From NCBI RefSeq assembly GCF_001908095.1, contig NZ_MKGR01000009.1, positions 62,001 through 126,000 of the forward strand: a DNA stretch of 64,000 bases, read 5' to 3'. Source of the DNA: Xenorhabdus thuongxuanensis. GTDB taxonomy: Bacteria; Pseudomonadota; Gammaproteobacteria; Enterobacterales; Enterobacteriaceae. Under the pieces are notes generated by a model. The model saw nothing but the letters and a program-made list of their open reading frames with translations. It had not been told where the DNA came from and did no database searches. Both the position numbers and the translations under genes were made by a program. Shown piece by piece: positions 1-10,399 of this stretch. Each line of letters begins with the position of its first letter. Within the stretch, counting starts at the first letter, position 1.

Positions 1-2264
1 GCGGCATACAAACCTGCATCTTCACCAGCATGGCCTGATGCCGACATCCAGTTAGCTGATAGCTTCACTCGTTTCAGATCCTGTACATAGGCAGAAGCGA
101 TATTGGTCAGTGCTTCACCCACAGCCATACGCGCCGATGCCGCAAAATCCAATAATGCAATCGGCGCTCGCTCACCCATTGACATGGCTTCACCATAATA
201 GCTGTCCAAACTGGCAGTGGTAACAGCACAATCTGCAACTGGAATTTGCCAAGGGCCAACCATTTGGTCACGGGCAACCATACCGGTTATGGAGCGATCT
301 CCAATCGTAATCAGGAATGTTTTTTCCGCCACGGCAGGCAAATGCAAGACACGTTTTACCGCTTCTGCCAGCTCAATGCCCTTGCGATCCAAACTTTGCC
401 CTTGAGCTTGCAAAACCTGCACATTTTTTAGCATCTTTGGCGTCTTACCGAGCAAGACATCCAGCGGCATATCGATTGGCTGATTATCAAAATGGTTGTC
501 ATTCATCAGCAAATGTCGCTCTTCCGTTGCTTCCCCAACCACAGCATAAGGAGCACGTTCACGACGGCATATGTCTTCAAACAGGGCTAACTGCTCTGGT
601 GCTACCGCCAAAACATAACGTTCCTGGGATTCATTGCACCATAACTGCAATGGACTCATGCCAGGTTCATCATTAAGAATATTGCGTAATTCAAAACGCC
701 CGCCTCGACCGCCATCACTGACCAATTCAGGCATGGCATTTGACAAACCACCAGCTCCGACATCATGGATAAATACAATCGGATTTTTATCCCCCAATTG
801 CCAACAACTGTCGATAACTTCCTGACAACGGCGCTCCATCTCCGCATTGTCACGCTGCACAGAGGCAAAATCCAAGTCAGCATCAGACTGACCAGATGTC
901 ATTGAAGATGCCGCACCGCCCCCTAAACCAATATTCATGCTTGGTCCGCCCAACACAATCAATTTTGCGCCGACCGGAATATCCCCTTTCTGAATATGTT
1001 CTTCACGGATATTCCCGATCCCGCCAGCCAACATGATGGGTTTGTGATAACCACGCAATTCTGTACCGTTATGAGAACAGATTTTTTCTTCATAGGTTCT
1101 GAAATACCCTAGCAATGCCGGACGCCCAAATTCATTATTAAACGCTGCGCCTCCTAATGGGCCTTCCAGCATGATGTCCAACGCACTGACAATGCGATCA
1201 GGTTTACCAAAATCCTCTTCCCACGGCTGTTCAAACCCGGGAATTCTCAAGTTTGAAACCGAAAAACCGACCAGCCCAGCTTTCGGTTTGGCTCCCCGTC
1301 CGGTTGCACCTTCATCACGAATTTCGCCACCTGACCCCGTTGCTGCACCAGGCCAAGGTGAAATTGCGGTTGGATGGTTATGAGTTTCCACTTTCATTAA
1401 AATATGAGCAGGCTCTTGATGGTAGTCATAAACACCAGTTATAGAGTCAGGGAAAAAGCGGCCAACATGAGAACCCTCCATAACCGCCGCGTTATCTTTA
1501 TAAGCAGAAAGCACGTAATCCGGCGTTTGTTCAAACGTGTTTTTGATCATTTTGAACAAAGACTTGGGTTGGGTCTGACCATCAATAACCCAATCTGCAT
1601 TGAATATTTTGTGGCGACAATGCTCAGAATTTGCCTGTGCAAACATATACAGCTCAACATCCGTTGGATTGCGTCCCAACGCCTTAAAAGCTCTCATCAA
1701 ATAATCAATTTCATCTGTAGCCAGAGCCAGCCCTAGTTCAATATTTGCCGATTCCAGTGCTGCCCGTCCCGATTGCAAGATATCAATCTGTTTTAACGGC
1801 GCAGGTTGCTGATGAGAAAACAGGGCTTCGGCTTGTTCAAACTGAGTGAACACACTTTCCATCATGCGATCATGCAGTAATGCTGACAACGTTTGCCAGT
1901 GCCCATCATCCATACCAATACTCTGAATATAATAGGCAATCCCCCTTTCTAAACGGACAATCTGGTTCAGTCCACAATTGTGGACAATGTCTGTCGCTTT
2001 CGATGACCAAGGGGATATCGTGCCTGGACGAGGTGTGACTAATATTAGTTGTCCTTTAGGCTCAAGTTCGGCCAAAGAGGGGCCATATTTTAATAGCTTA
2101 TTTAATTTTTCTCGCTCATCTTTCGTGATTGGGGCACTGACTTCTGCAAAATGTACATATTCTGCATAAATGTCGGTAACAGGGAGATGTTGATCTTGAC
2201 ACTGGGAAAGGAGCTTAGTGATACGAAATGCCGATAAAGCAGGTGAGCCACGCAGAATTTCCAT
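1..2264 (-). CDS. purL: Phosphoribosylformylglycinamidine synthase, N-terminal part (runs off window)
   Basis: The frame stays open from the start codon to the window edge and covers roughly the first 754 residues of a protein normally near 1295. It is the large FGAM synthase that converts FGAR, ATP and glutamine to FGAM in purine synthesis. The N-terminus [14 protein letters not shown] is that of the enterobacterial enzyme. Further in, the catalytic-domain stretches [20 protein letters not shown] and [20 protein letters not shown] are readable. An upstream in-frame ATG at 2282 would add six residues; 2264 is chosen because it matches the family N-terminus. A PurR-like box lies about 85 bases upstream. 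The glutaminase domain lies outside the window. Confidence 0.97.
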   Translation of the reverse strand, partial: MEILRGSPALSAFRITKLLSQCQDQHLPVTDIYAEYVHFAEVSAPITKDEREKLNKLLKYGPSLAELEPKGQLILVTPRPGTISPWSSKATDIVHNCGLNQIVRLERGIAYYIQSIGMDDGHWQTLSALLHDRMMESVFTQFEQAEALFSHQQPAPLKQIDILQSGRAALESANIELGLALATDEIDYLMRAFKALGRNPTDVELYMFAQANSEHCRHKIFNADWVIDGQTQPKSLFKMIKNTFEQTPDYVLSAYKDNAAVMEGSHVGRFFPDSITGVYDYHQEPAHILMKVETHNHPTAISPWPGAATGSGGEIRDEGATGRGAKPKAGLVGFSVSNLRIPGFEQPWEEDFGKPDRIVSALDIMLEGPLGGAAFNNEFGRPALLGYFRTYEEKICSHNGTELRGYHKPIMLAGGIGNIREEHIQKGDIPVGAKLIVLGGPSMNIGLGGGAASSMTSGQSDADLDFASVQRDNAEMERRCQEVIDSCWQLGDKNPIVFIHDVGAGGLSNAMPELVSDGGRGGRFELRNILNDEPGMSPLQLWCNESQERYVLAVAPEQLALFEDICRRERAPYAVVGEATEERHLLMNDNHFDNQPIDMPLDVLLGKTPKMLKNVQVLQAQGQSLDRKGIELAEAVKRVLHLPAVAEKTFLITIGDRSITGMVARDQMVGPWQIPVADCAVTTASLDSYYGEAMSMGERAPIALLDFAASARMAVGEALTNIASAYVQDLKRVKLSANWMSASGHAGEDAGLYA

Positions 2265-2349
2265 AATAATAGGTTCTCTCATCTTAGAAGCAAAGCCTGA
2301 CTGATGCCTCAGGGGAAACTGCAAGCATTATAGAGGAATGTTTCCTTTG

Positions 2350-2365
2350 ACGAAACCGTTTGCGT
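2350..2365. promoter_or_regulatory. PurR operator upstream of purL
   Basis: ACGAAACCGTTTGCGT matches the PurR consensus ACGCAAACGTTTGCGT at 14 of 16 positions. It lies in the purL-mltF divergent intergenic region, about 85 bases before purL. Purine repression of purL by PurR is established in enterobacteria; that it operates here is inferred from the site. Confidence 0.75.
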
Positions 2366-2530
2366 GGTTATTTATCCACCCTGCAATACATTCAATAAAG
2401 TGCCAAAATGGGTTTAATAGGGTTGCACATCCCCCTTTTGTTACGCAAAATTCTCGATTACTGGAAATTTAACCATGCTATTATCTTGCACTTCGCACGG
2501 TTCCCAATCGTTCTGTAAAGAGATAACTAT

Positions 2531-4039
2531 TTGAATAACATAAAGATAAATTATTTTGTTATCGTAATTATCGCGCTCCTCTCTGCTGCCATAATCGGCC
2601 TTAATATCAACTGGCCGAATAAACAGCAGGAGCAGATAAACAAAATTCTGGCACGAGGAGAGCTACGGGTTAGTACCATCAGCTCTCCTCTGATCTCTCT
2701 TAACAGCAAAAATGAACCAACAGGATTCGACTATGAGTTAATCAAGAGGTTTGCCAATTACCTAGGGGTTAAACTTGTCATTAAGTTTCGTCCCAACATT
2801 AAGCAACTTTTTGACGACTTGGAAAACGATAAAGCCGATTTCCTGGCGGCCGGGCTTATCTACAATAAAGACAGGCTGAATCAAACACGCACTGGCCCTG
2901 CCTACGCTTCAGTTATACAACAACTGGTTTATCGCAAGGGAGCGACACGCCCACATTCGTTTGGTGATCTCAAAGGCAAACTCATCGTCACGGCAGGTTC
3001 AGCCCATGTAAGCGAATTGAAAAAGTGGCAAGAGAAGTCTTATCCTGAGTTAACTTGGGAAGAAACACCACACAAAAATACACAGCAATTGCTCGAACAA
3101 CTCTCTGAGGGAAAAATCGACTATACAATCAGTGATTCCCTCAGTTTAGCTTTACAACAGCGTATTCATCCCAATTTAGCAGTTGCGTTTGATGTCAGTG
3201 AAGAGAATCCCCTGACTTGGTATTTAAAGCGCAATAGTGACTATAGTCTCTACTCCGCTATGCTCGATTTTTTCAGTATGTTGACTGAAAACGGTATCAT
3301 GTCACGGTTACAAGAAAAATATTTCAGCCATATCGGTTCATTCGATTATTTTGATACGATTTCCTTTATTCGCGCCATTAATAATCTCTTACCAACCTAT
3401 CAGCCAATTTTTCAACAATACGCGGGATCGCTTGATTGGCAATTAGTGGCAGCTATTGCATGGCAAGAGTCACATTGGGATCCACAAGCCACTTCATCCA
3501 CTGGCGTTCGAGGTTTGATGATGCTCACTCGCCCGACAGCAGAATGGGCTGGAATTCACGATCGGCTGGATCCAGAAGAGAGTGTCAAAGGAGGAATGGC
3601 TTATCTGAATTATCTGATGGAACGTTTGCCAAAAACCATTCCTGAAGATGAGCGCATTTGGTTTGCCCTTGCAGCTTACAACATGGGATATGGGCACCTT
3701 CTTGATGCCCGTAAATTAACCGCTGCGCAAAAAGGTAATCCAGACAGTTGGCTGGATGTTAAAGCGCGTCTTCCCCTACTCAGCAAGAAAAAGTACTATG
3801 CCAATACAACATATGGTTATGCCCGTGGCTATGAAGCTTATCGCTATGTTGAAAATATTCGACGTTACTATTTGAGCCTGGAGGGATACCTTAGGGCAAA
3901 AGCTAATCGCGAGAAAGCAGAGGAAAGTGAAGCGCCAACGGATACCACCATAATTAGCGCTCCTCAAGTGGAAAAGGCTAAAACCGACACGGCTAATACT
4001 GAAAACAATAACAAATTTAACAATCAAATTGGCGAATGA
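2531..4039 (+). CDS. mltF: Membrane-bound lytic murein transglycosylase F
   Basis: A 502-residue protein close in length to the E. coli enzyme. An N-terminal hydrophobic segment (about residues 7-25) anchors or exports it. An SBP_bac_3-like periplasmic domain follows (about 40-270, beginning [11 protein letters not shown]), then a lytic transglycosylase domain with catalytic Glu313 in [13 protein letters not shown] and the later motif [12 protein letters not shown]. It cleaves peptidoglycan glycan strands in the periplasm to anhydromuropeptides. Translation starts at TTG, preceded by AAAGAGAT; no ATG fits the family N-terminus. It is divergent from purL, as in other enterics, but tadA, its usual downstream neighbour, is displaced by an 8-kb island. 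The C-terminus after residue 460 is low-complexity and charged. Confidence 0.95.
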   Translation: MNNIKINYFVIVIIALLSAAIIGLNINWPNKQQEQINKILARGELRVSTISSPLISLNSKNEPTGFDYELIKRFANYLGVKLVIKFRPNIKQLFDDLENDKADFLAAGLIYNKDRLNQTRTGPAYASVIQQLVYRKGATRPHSFGDLKGKLIVTAGSAHVSELKKWQEKSYPELTWEETPHKNTQQLLEQLSEGKIDYTISDSLSLALQQRIHPNLAVAFDVSEENPLTWYLKRNSDYSLYSAMLDFFSMLTENGIMSRLQEKYFSHIGSFDYFDTISFIRAINNLLPTYQPIFQQYAGSLDWQLVAAIAWQESHWDPQATSSTGVRGLMMLTRPTAEWAGIHDRLDPEESVKGGMAYLNYLMERLPKTIPEDERIWFALAAYNMGYGHLLDARKLTAAQKGNPDSWLDVKARLPLLSKKKYYANTTYGYARGYEAYRYVENIRRYYLSLEGYLRAKANREKAEESEAPTDTTIISAPQVEKAKTDTANTENNNKFNNQIGE

Positions 4040-4040
4040 G

Positions 4041-4093
4041 AGGCGTTTTACAACTATCACAGACCACACCGATGGCTTGAAAGGTAAAACGCC
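4041..4093 (+). repeat. Inverted repeat after mltF
   Basis: AGGCGTTTTAC (4041-4051) is exactly complementary to GTAAAACGCCT (4083-4093) across a 31-base loop. It begins directly after the mltF stop. No T-tract follows, so it may stabilise the mRNA 3' end rather than terminate transcription. Confidence 0.4.
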
Positions 4094-4185
4094 TTATGAG
4101 ATACAACACTTAGTGATTAACGCTGCTATCAGCGTCACTTCCCATGCTAGTATCAGCAAGAATTTCCGTAATGTACCAATGATCT

Positions 4186-4519
4186 TTACTCTGCCGTAGC
4201 GTTGAGATGGTAGGGTTGTACACCAATCTGCCTACCATTCTCTTGAAGAGAGACAGTTAGCTGACCATCACCCCCTATTTCTGAGCCTACGATCAAAACA
4301 GAGATTGCGCCCATACCATCTGTAGGACAAGAAAATTTTTTCTGGCCTGTATCCTGACCATTAACGACAAAGCTACCTAATGAGCATTCAAGAACTAGGT
4401 CTAATCCAGCAATCTCAATGAATCCTTCATGGACTAAAAGCTGAATATCAATAGCAGATCTTCCTTGATAGAGTTGATAAGATCGAAAAAATTTTACTGA
4501 AATACTTGGATTCGCCTAA
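4186..4519 (-). pseudogene. 3' remnant of an unknown gene, cut by the IS30 element
   Basis: Reading leftward from the IS boundary there is an open frame of about 110 codons without a start, ending in TAA at 4186-4188. The translation looks like real protein: SAIDIQLLVHEGFIEIAGLD, then SVLIVGSEIGGDGQLTVSLQ, ending in PYHLNATAE. It has alternating hydrophobic residues that suggest beta strands. I do not recognise the family. The 5' end is missing exactly where the insertion sequence begins, so this is the tail of a truncated gene and probably not expressed as such. It points away from the IS, divergent from the other truncated gene on the far side. Confidence 0.6.
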
Positions 4520-4520
4520 T

Positions 4521-5571
4521 AAGTGCAATTTCTGAAAAAGGCGGTCAGTTGCTATAGTAGGCATCTTTCTCGCCAAAGGAAAATGCACTATGGCCTATAC
4601 ACAACTGACCGAAATAGAAAGATATCAGATTTTCAGCTTAAAAGAAGCCGGTTTTACACAACGTTTTATTGCAACGTCTCTCAGTCGAAATCCATCAACA
4701 ATTAGTCGGGAAGTGAGACGAAATTGGGCGGCACCGAAATATTGCCCTAAACAGGCTCAGCTTAAGGCATTAGAGCGCCGTCATTCTTCGGAAAAAGCAG
4801 TCAAAGTCACGCCAGAAATAACACGGTGGATTAAGCAGTTAATTTGGCAAGATTTAAGTCCTGAACAAGCCGTCGGTTATCTCAAAAGGGAAAAGAAAAT
4901 ATCTTTACATCATGAAACGGTTTATAGGTTAATTTATACAGATAAAATTAATGGTGGTAATTTATGGCAGCATCTCAGAATTGCTAGAAAATCGTATCGA
5001 AAACGCTATGGAAGTCATGAACGCCGAGGAAAAATAAAAAATAGAATCAGTATTGACAATCGTCCTCAAATTGTTGATAAAAAACAGCGTATTGGTGATT
5101 GGGAAGGTGATACTATCGTTGGCAAAGATCATAAAAGTGCTTTATTAACATTAGTTGAGCGAAAATCGCTATTTACGATCATCATTAAACTGGAAGATAA
5201 AACCGTGGCGGGGGTTGCAAAAGCGGCGACAAGGAATTTATCGCATATAAAACAAAAGATTAAAACCATCACGGTGGATAACGGATTGGAATTTGCCGAA
5301 CACGAACTTATCAGTAAGAATTTAGAGGCAAAGATTTATTTTGCCCACCCTTATTCCCCTTGGGAAAGAGGAATAAATGAGAACACCAATGGATTAATCA
5401 GAGATGACTTCCCAAAAGGAACCGATTTTAATCAGGTATCAGAGCGGGAGATAAATCTTGTCGCCAATAGATTAAATAAACGCCCTCGAAAGACACGAGA
5501 TTACAAAACACCGAATGAGTTATTTAAAGGAATACCCACTCGTTTACTTCGTTCATAACGGTGTTGCACTT
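4521..5571 (+). mobile_element. IS30-family insertion sequence
   Basis: About 1.05 kb bounded by AAGTGCAA (4521-4528) and its complement TTGCACTT (5564-5571), enclosing one intact IS30-type transposase. Only the outer eight bases were matched by eye; IS30-family terminal repeats are usually longer and imperfect, so the exact ends could shift by a few bases. No convincing target duplication is visible, and the flanking genes are both truncated. That suggests a deletion or recombination event rather than simple insertion. Confidence 0.75.
4590..5558 (+). CDS. IS30-family transposase
   Basis: A 322-residue DDE transposase. The N-terminus has the family helix-turn-helix (MAYTQLTEIERYQIFSLKEA, then NPSTISREVRRN). 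The catalytic core shows DWEGD (first Asp), TVDNGLEF (second Asp) and ERGINENTNGLIR (Glu). Length is normal for compact IS30 members and the frame is intact, so the enzyme may be active. It would catalyse cut or copy transposition of the surrounding element. A ribosome site (AAAGGA) precedes the start. Confidence 0.93.
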   Translation: MAYTQLTEIERYQIFSLKEAGFTQRFIATSLSRNPSTISREVRRNWAAPKYCPKQAQLKALERRHSSEKAVKVTPEITRWIKQLIWQDLSPEQAVGYLKREKKISLHHETVYRLIYTDKINGGNLWQHLRIARKSYRKRYGSHERRGKIKNRISIDNRPQIVDKKQRIGDWEGDTIVGKDHKSALLTLVERKSLFTIIIKLEDKTVAGVAKAATRNLSHIKQKIKTITVDNGLEFAEHELISKNLEAKIYFAHPYSPWERGINENTNGLIRDDFPKGTDFNQVSEREINLVANRLNKRPRKTRDYKTPNELFKGIPTRLLRS

Positions 5572-5572
5572 G

Positions 5573-6250
5573 TTATGTGAATGCAAGGTATTTAAATATT
5601 TTGATAATGCAGGTGGAAAGGATCATCCACACACTATTTTTTCTTCGCTGCGAGGGGAATTAAGAGAGACAGAAAATTCTGGTTCTTTTTATGATGATAA
5701 GAAAATTACCGATATTGTTTATAGCTTGCCGGCAGATAAAAACCAATCACCATATGGAAAAGAAATGTTAACCTTTGGTGATAAAAAAAGCGGAGCAATA
5801 CAATTTAATGCCTATGGAACTGCTGAAATAAATACAAAAGTAACAATGAAAAGCGGAGAGATTAAATTATACAAGTATGAAAGTACTATTAATAATGTGT
5901 CAGACATTAACCCACAATATAAACGTTACTTAAGTCCCAGCCCCAATATTACTTGCATTGATAATTCCTCAAACTCAACAAAGCGAGATTTCTATTCAGA
6001 TAAAGAAGTATATGATCCTGACAACCCCATAGATTTTTATTCTCTATATAATGAATGGGGTGGGAAGTTTGATTTATACGATTGGGGAATATTTGATAAA
6101 ATCGATAACAAGGACCCCAATAAAGCCACAATTATAGTAAGAAATACCGGTTCTGATAGTCAGAGTAAACCGTTTAGGGTTTATGACTCTAAAAATAATA
6201 CCTTCGATAAACAGACAGAGGGTATTATTTTTTGTTACCAGATACTCTAA
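5573..6250 (+). pseudogene. 5'-truncated gene of unknown function next to IS30
   Basis: An open frame of about 225 codons continues directly from the right IS end. The nearest start codon (GTG at 5561) lies within the IS terminus, so the true N-terminus has been lost. The protein is hydrophilic and rich in Asp, Asn, Ser and Tyr, with stretches such as DFYSLYNEWGGKFDLYDWG and KATIIVRNTGSDSQSKPFRV. It has no membrane segment and no family I recognise. Its AT-rich composition matches the paralogue cluster that follows. It may be expressed from an IS-borne start, but I treat it as a remnant. Confidence 0.55.
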
Positions 6251-6311
6251 AATCAAAAAAATAAAAGCACAAGTTCAAAAAAGGATTGTGCAAATACAAT
6301 CAACTGTCGTG

Positions 6312-6347
6312 ATGAAAAAAAGTTATCAATTGATAACTTTTTTTCAT
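6312..6347. terminator. Perfect 36-bp palindrome, likely bidirectional terminator
   Basis: Two 18-base arms with no loop are fully complementary. The centre reads GTTATCAATTGATAAC and each side has a run of seven A or T. An RNA copy on either strand forms a hairpin followed by U residues. It lies between the truncated gene and the first Ig-like gene and probably isolates them transcriptionally. A regulator-binding role is an alternative. Confidence 0.6.
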
Positions 6348-6529
6348 TGGTTTTTTATTTTTTATACGGCTATGTTGAGCATCAAAATTGAAATGGTTAC
6401 ATAACAGGTAATATTAAATTTTTTTAAAAATATTAATTTTATTTTTAATAACCATTTCCATAGTAAATTTTTTAAACGGAATGAAATTAATATAATCTAT
6501 TAATCGTAATAATAATACGAGGTGATAAA

Positions 6530-8473
6530 ATGAAGGCTAATACTCATATGGACATTTCGCTTAAACCGGCTGATGATTTATTTATAGGTCAGCAAAGGGA
6601 ATTTACAGTAACATTAATATCAGATACAGGTATTGATACTGATAAGTCTATAACAGTAAAAAAAGTCAGTAAAAATATAAAATTTGATCAAGATATTAGT
6701 AATCCTATTAAACTTATTTATGGGGATAAAAGTCTCACTGCAACTGCCGATTTGAGTTTTACGGTACTTAAGACGGTAGGAAGCAATCCAGTACATGATG
6801 GTGATGAGATTAGATTTGAAATAGATACAGATGCAAAATCGAGTGGAGCTATATTTAATAGCGTGAATTTCAAAAGCAAAGCTAAGGCAGTAAATAATAA
6901 TAAAATGGAGATTTCAATTAACCAGAAAGCAGATTTAGTGATAGGCCAGAGTGTGAGTTTTACAGTAACATTAAGTTCAGATCAACTTATTTTACCAGAC
7001 AAACATGTTACTATAAAAAATATCAGTAAAAATATAAAATTTGATCAGGATATTAATAATCCTATTTCACTTATTTACACAGACGGTTATAAAAAAGCAT
7101 CAGCCCAATTAAATTTTACTGTGGAAGATCCAAGTGGCGGAACAGTACAAGATGGTTCTGAGATTAAGTTTGAAGTTCATACTGACGCAGCGACTATTGA
7201 AGGTGATTTCAACTTTATAGGATTTATAGGCAAGGCGAATGAAATTGATTTAAATTCATTAGCACTTTTTGTTGAAAACCCTATCCTACAGATGCAATTA
7301 GATGGAAGTCAAAAAAAATACACACCAGTACATGCAACGTTAAAAAATAAAAACACACAAAAATCATTAAAATATACTCCTGTATTTATCACGTCACAAC
7401 AGCATAATAAAATGGAAGAATTTACCTTTAAGGATGCTGAAAATAATAATATTATTGTCATTGAAAAAGCAGGGCCAAATAAAGGAATTATTATCACTTC
7501 AAATGAAAATGGAGTAATAAAATTTAATCTCCATCTTAAAACTTCACTCGTAAGTGTACTTAATTTATCTACTGTTATTTTAAGTAATATAATTAATATT
7601 TCGGTCGCAGCTAAGAAAGCAATTTATGCTATTAATTATAAAGCACCGGGTTATCTTAATTCTATAGGTATGCCAAGTATTGAGGGTAATACCCCAGAAG
7701 GATTAACAGCACATACTACAGACCCTAATTTCCTAACATCAATAAGTAGCTATGATGGAGTAGAAAATGGTGATGTCGTTTTATTTTTTGTTAACGGAAA
7801 TTATAGTGGGCAGTTTATAACTATCATAGATCAAAAGAAACAGTTAGATAATTATAGTATAGCACTTCCTTATGCCATTTTTAAACAAGGTGAAACATCT
7901 GAATTTTCTTATACCGCAGTCAAATTGAATGGCGATGCATTTTATTCTGAACCAATACCAGTAACTTATTTAGGTGGTATTCCTTACGAAGCTAACCAGA
8001 ATGTTAGTAGAAATTATGAACATTGTTTAGTTCATACCAGTATTGGTGTTGGCCCTGATAATATTATCCCAACTCATAATGGTGTTGCTTATGCCAGCAT
8101 TATGCAATATCCCGGCCATAAACATAATGGATTATTTATTGAAATTGTTCGTTCTAATACTCAGAATCCTGCCTTAACAGTAAATCCAGTTCCATTAAGT
8201 GTAACGGATTTTACTTTAAATATGTATATAGATTCACCGAATAGAAATGTAATGTTAACTTACTACACACCAATTACATTGGATAATATTGGTAGTGATG
8301 GTAACAAAGATTCTATTTTCTTCCAGATTCCTTATAAGGATTTGGCTGGTGTAGAATATGGGGGGCTTAGTTTTGATTATCAATTTTACCTAGATGAAAA
8401 ATTACAGTATGGTGTAGTTTGGAATGGATCTATTGATACCTATGCTGCTCCAGAAGGCGTAAAAAATCACTGA
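6530..8473 (+). CDS. Large Ig-repeat protein, paralogue 1 of 3
   Basis: A 647-residue protein of unknown function. Two similar repeats of about 115 residues open it: residues 7-115 (MDISLKPADDLFIGQQREFT) and 123-240 (MEISINQKADLVIGQSVSFT), each with alternating hydrophobic residues of an Ig-like beta sandwich. A third region (about 240-350) resembles a Big_1/invasin-type domain, with PVFITS and SNENGVIKFNLHLKTSLVSV. About 300 residues shared with the two downstream paralogues follow, including RNYEHCLVHTSIGVGPDNII and FDYQFYLDEKLQYGVVWNG. There is no signal peptide, membrane segment or sorting signal. A strong GAGGTGAT ribosome site sits five bases before the ATG. Composition is markedly AT-rich relative to the housekeeping genes. 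Function is unknown; adhesion or toxin-like roles would be guesses. Confidence 0.8.
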   Translation: MKANTHMDISLKPADDLFIGQQREFTVTLISDTGIDTDKSITVKKVSKNIKFDQDISNPIKLIYGDKSLTATADLSFTVLKTVGSNPVHDGDEIRFEIDTDAKSSGAIFNSVNFKSKAKAVNNNKMEISINQKADLVIGQSVSFTVTLSSDQLILPDKHVTIKNISKNIKFDQDINNPISLIYTDGYKKASAQLNFTVEDPSGGTVQDGSEIKFEVHTDAATIEGDFNFIGFIGKANEIDLNSLALFVENPILQMQLDGSQKKYTPVHATLKNKNTQKSLKYTPVFITSQQHNKMEEFTFKDAENNNIIVIEKAGPNKGIIITSNENGVIKFNLHLKTSLVSVLNLSTVILSNIINISVAAKKAIYAINYKAPGYLNSIGMPSIEGNTPEGLTAHTTDPNFLTSISSYDGVENGDVVLFFVNGNYSGQFITIIDQKKQLDNYSIALPYAIFKQGETSEFSYTAVKLNGDAFYSEPIPVTYLGGIPYEANQNVSRNYEHCLVHTSIGVGPDNIIPTHNGVAYASIMQYPGHKHNGLFIEIVRSNTQNPALTVNPVPLSVTDFTLNMYIDSPNRNVMLTYYTPITLDNIGSDGNKDSIFFQIPYKDLAGVEYGGLSFDYQFYLDEKLQYGVVWNGSIDTYAAPEGVKNH

Positions 8474-8530
8474 TAGTTCAAACTATATAATAATATACTT
8501 ATTTTAATTCTTATACTTTATAAATTATAT

Positions 8531-8599
8531 ATTCCGCATCTGCATGTAAATTTTAATTTATTTTAAATGTAAAGAAAAATTATAAATAAGGTGCGGAAT
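8531..8599. repeat. Inverted repeat in the spacer between paralogues 1 and 2
   Basis: ATTCCGCA (8531-8538) is complementary to TGCGGAAT (8592-8599). It encloses an AT-rich segment that can itself pair partly (TTTTAATTTATTTTAAAT). It could be an operator, an RNA structure or a relic of duplication. The rest of the 238-base spacer shows nothing clear. Confidence 0.3.
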
Positions 8600-8711
8600 G
8601 CTAGATTAATATTTACTGTATTAATAACTCTAGAAAAAATGAAATAACACGTTTATTTGCATTACTAATGTTTGTCTGTATTTAATATAAATTAAAACAT
8701 GAGGTGGTAGA

Positions 8712-10325
8712 ATGATAAATAACAGAATGGAAATTTCAATTAATACCAAAGCTGATTTAGTGATATACCAAAGCGTGAGCTTTACAGTAACATTAAGTTC
8801 AGATCAACCTATTTTAATGGAAAAAACGGTTACCATAAAAAATACAAGTAAAAATATAAGATTAGATCAAAAAAATCCTATCCCCCTTATTTATACAGAC
8901 GGTAATAAAAAAGCATCTGCCCAATTAAGTTTTACTGTAGAAGATCCAAGTGGTGCGTCTATACAAGATGGTTCTAATATTATATTTGAGATTCATACTG
9001 ATGCAACGACTAGTGAAGGTGATTTCAATATTGTAAAATTTGCGGGTAAGGCGAATGAAATTGATTTAAATTCATTGGCACTTTTTGTTGAACAACCTTT
9101 CTTACAAATGCCGCTAGATGGCGAAAAACCGAAATATACGTCAATATATACGATTTTGAAAAATAAAAACACCCAAAAAGTATTGGTAGGAACACCAATA
9201 TTTATTACATCACAACAGCATAATAAAATGGACGAGTTTAGTTTTAAAGATGAAACTAACACAGTTCCTCTCTTTCTTGAAAAAGTAGGCCATACTGAAG
9301 GATTAACTATCACATCGAATAAGAACGGGTTAGTGAAATTTTATCTGTACCCTAAAACAACACTAGTAAGTGTAGTTAGTTTATGGAGTTATATTTTAAG
9401 TGATGTAGTTAATATTAGAAGTGAAGCTAATAAATTGATTTATATAATTAACTATAGTGAACCAACTTTTTTAAACTCTATAGGTACACCCGATATTTTG
9501 GGTTATAGCCCTAGCGGTATATATGCAAATTCAGGACTATCATATTTCATGATATCTATAAGTAGTTATGATCAAGCCTCACCAGGTGACATGATTTTAT
9601 TTTTCGTTAAAGATTTGGATACTAAAACTACTAATTTTACTGGTTACTCTGCGGTTATTGAAGATCCAAAGAGTCAATTAGATAAATATAGTATAACATT
9701 GCCATATTCAATTTTTAAACAACAAGCTAAACCATATGAATTCTCTTATATTGTAGTTAAAAAAGGAGGTGATGCTTTATACTCTGAAACACTACCAGTC
9801 ACTTATTTAGGTGGTGTTCCTTATGAGCCTGAGGCGAGCGTTAATAGAAACTATAAACCCTGTATTGTCCATACCAGCCTTGGTGTTGGTCCTGATAATA
9901 TTATACCATCGGGTTATGGTAACTATGTTAACATCGACGCGATAATAAAATATCCTGGATATACACATAATGGATTATTTGTTGAGATTGTACGTTCTAA
10001 TACTCATGATCCTAATGAAGAAATAATACCTGTTCCATCAAATATAACAGATATTACCTTGAATATGTATATAAACTCACAAAATAAAAATTTTATAAAA
10101 TCTTACACTCAGCAAGTAACCTTACATGAAATAGGTAGTAATGGTAATGCAAATTCTATTTTCTTCCATATTCCTTATACGCAAATAGTTAACATAAGAG
10201 GGGTGGGTGATATCACTTTTGACTATCAATTTTATCAAGAAGAAGAGATTAAGTATGGTGTAAGTTGGAGTGCGAACATTGAAACCATTCCAGACCCAGG
10301 TAGTATAGATAATACAGATGAATAA
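8712..10325 (+). CDS. Large Ig-repeat protein, paralogue 2 of 3
   Basis: 537 residues. The N-terminus (MEISINTKADLV) aligns with the second repeat of the upstream paralogue, and the similarity continues to the C-terminus (for example NYKPCIVHTSLGVGPDNIIP). This gene is therefore paralogue 1 minus its first Ig-like repeat. Nucleotide similarity is highest at the 5' end and falls off downstream, consistent with duplication followed by divergence. A GAGGTGG ribosome site precedes the start. It has no signal peptide, no membrane segment and no recognised catalytic motif. A hairpin follows the stop codon. Function is unknown. Confidence 0.8.
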   Translation: MINNRMEISINTKADLVIYQSVSFTVTLSSDQPILMEKTVTIKNTSKNIRLDQKNPIPLIYTDGNKKASAQLSFTVEDPSGASIQDGSNIIFEIHTDATTSEGDFNIVKFAGKANEIDLNSLALFVEQPFLQMPLDGEKPKYTSIYTILKNKNTQKVLVGTPIFITSQQHNKMDEFSFKDETNTVPLFLEKVGHTEGLTITSNKNGLVKFYLYPKTTLVSVVSLWSYILSDVVNIRSEANKLIYIINYSEPTFLNSIGTPDILGYSPSGIYANSGLSYFMISISSYDQASPGDMILFFVKDLDTKTTNFTGYSAVIEDPKSQLDKYSITLPYSIFKQQAKPYEFSYIVVKKGGDALYSETLPVTYLGGVPYEPEASVNRNYKPCIVHTSLGVGPDNIIPSGYGNYVNIDAIIKYPGYTHNGLFVEIVRSNTHDPNEEIIPVPSNITDITLNMYINSQNKNFIKSYTQQVTLHEIGSNGNANSIFFHIPYTQIVNIRGVGDITFDYQFYQEEEIKYGVSWSANIETIPDPGSIDNTDE

Positions 10326-10342
10326 TTAATTGATATAAAAAT

Positions 10343-10374
10343 GAGCGCTGCCGATAACAGCGCTCTGCATTTTA
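10343..10374 (+). terminator. Hairpin after paralogue 2
   Basis: GAGCGCTG (10343-10350) and CAGCGCTC (10358-10365) form a perfect eight-pair stem with a seven-base loop, followed by TGCATTTT. The U-tract is short, so termination may be partial and leave the third paralogue partly co-transcribed. Confidence 0.55.
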
Positions 10375-10399
10375 TAATACAGCATAAGGAAATATAAAC

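Noticed and set aside
656-883. Minus-strand short frame inside purL and similar antisense frames across core genes
   Set aside because: They are overlapped by well-conserved coding sequence in another frame and have no independent support.
5561-5572. GTG start of the frame right of IS30
   Set aside because: The codons belong to the IS terminal repeat, so this is not the native start of the truncated gene.
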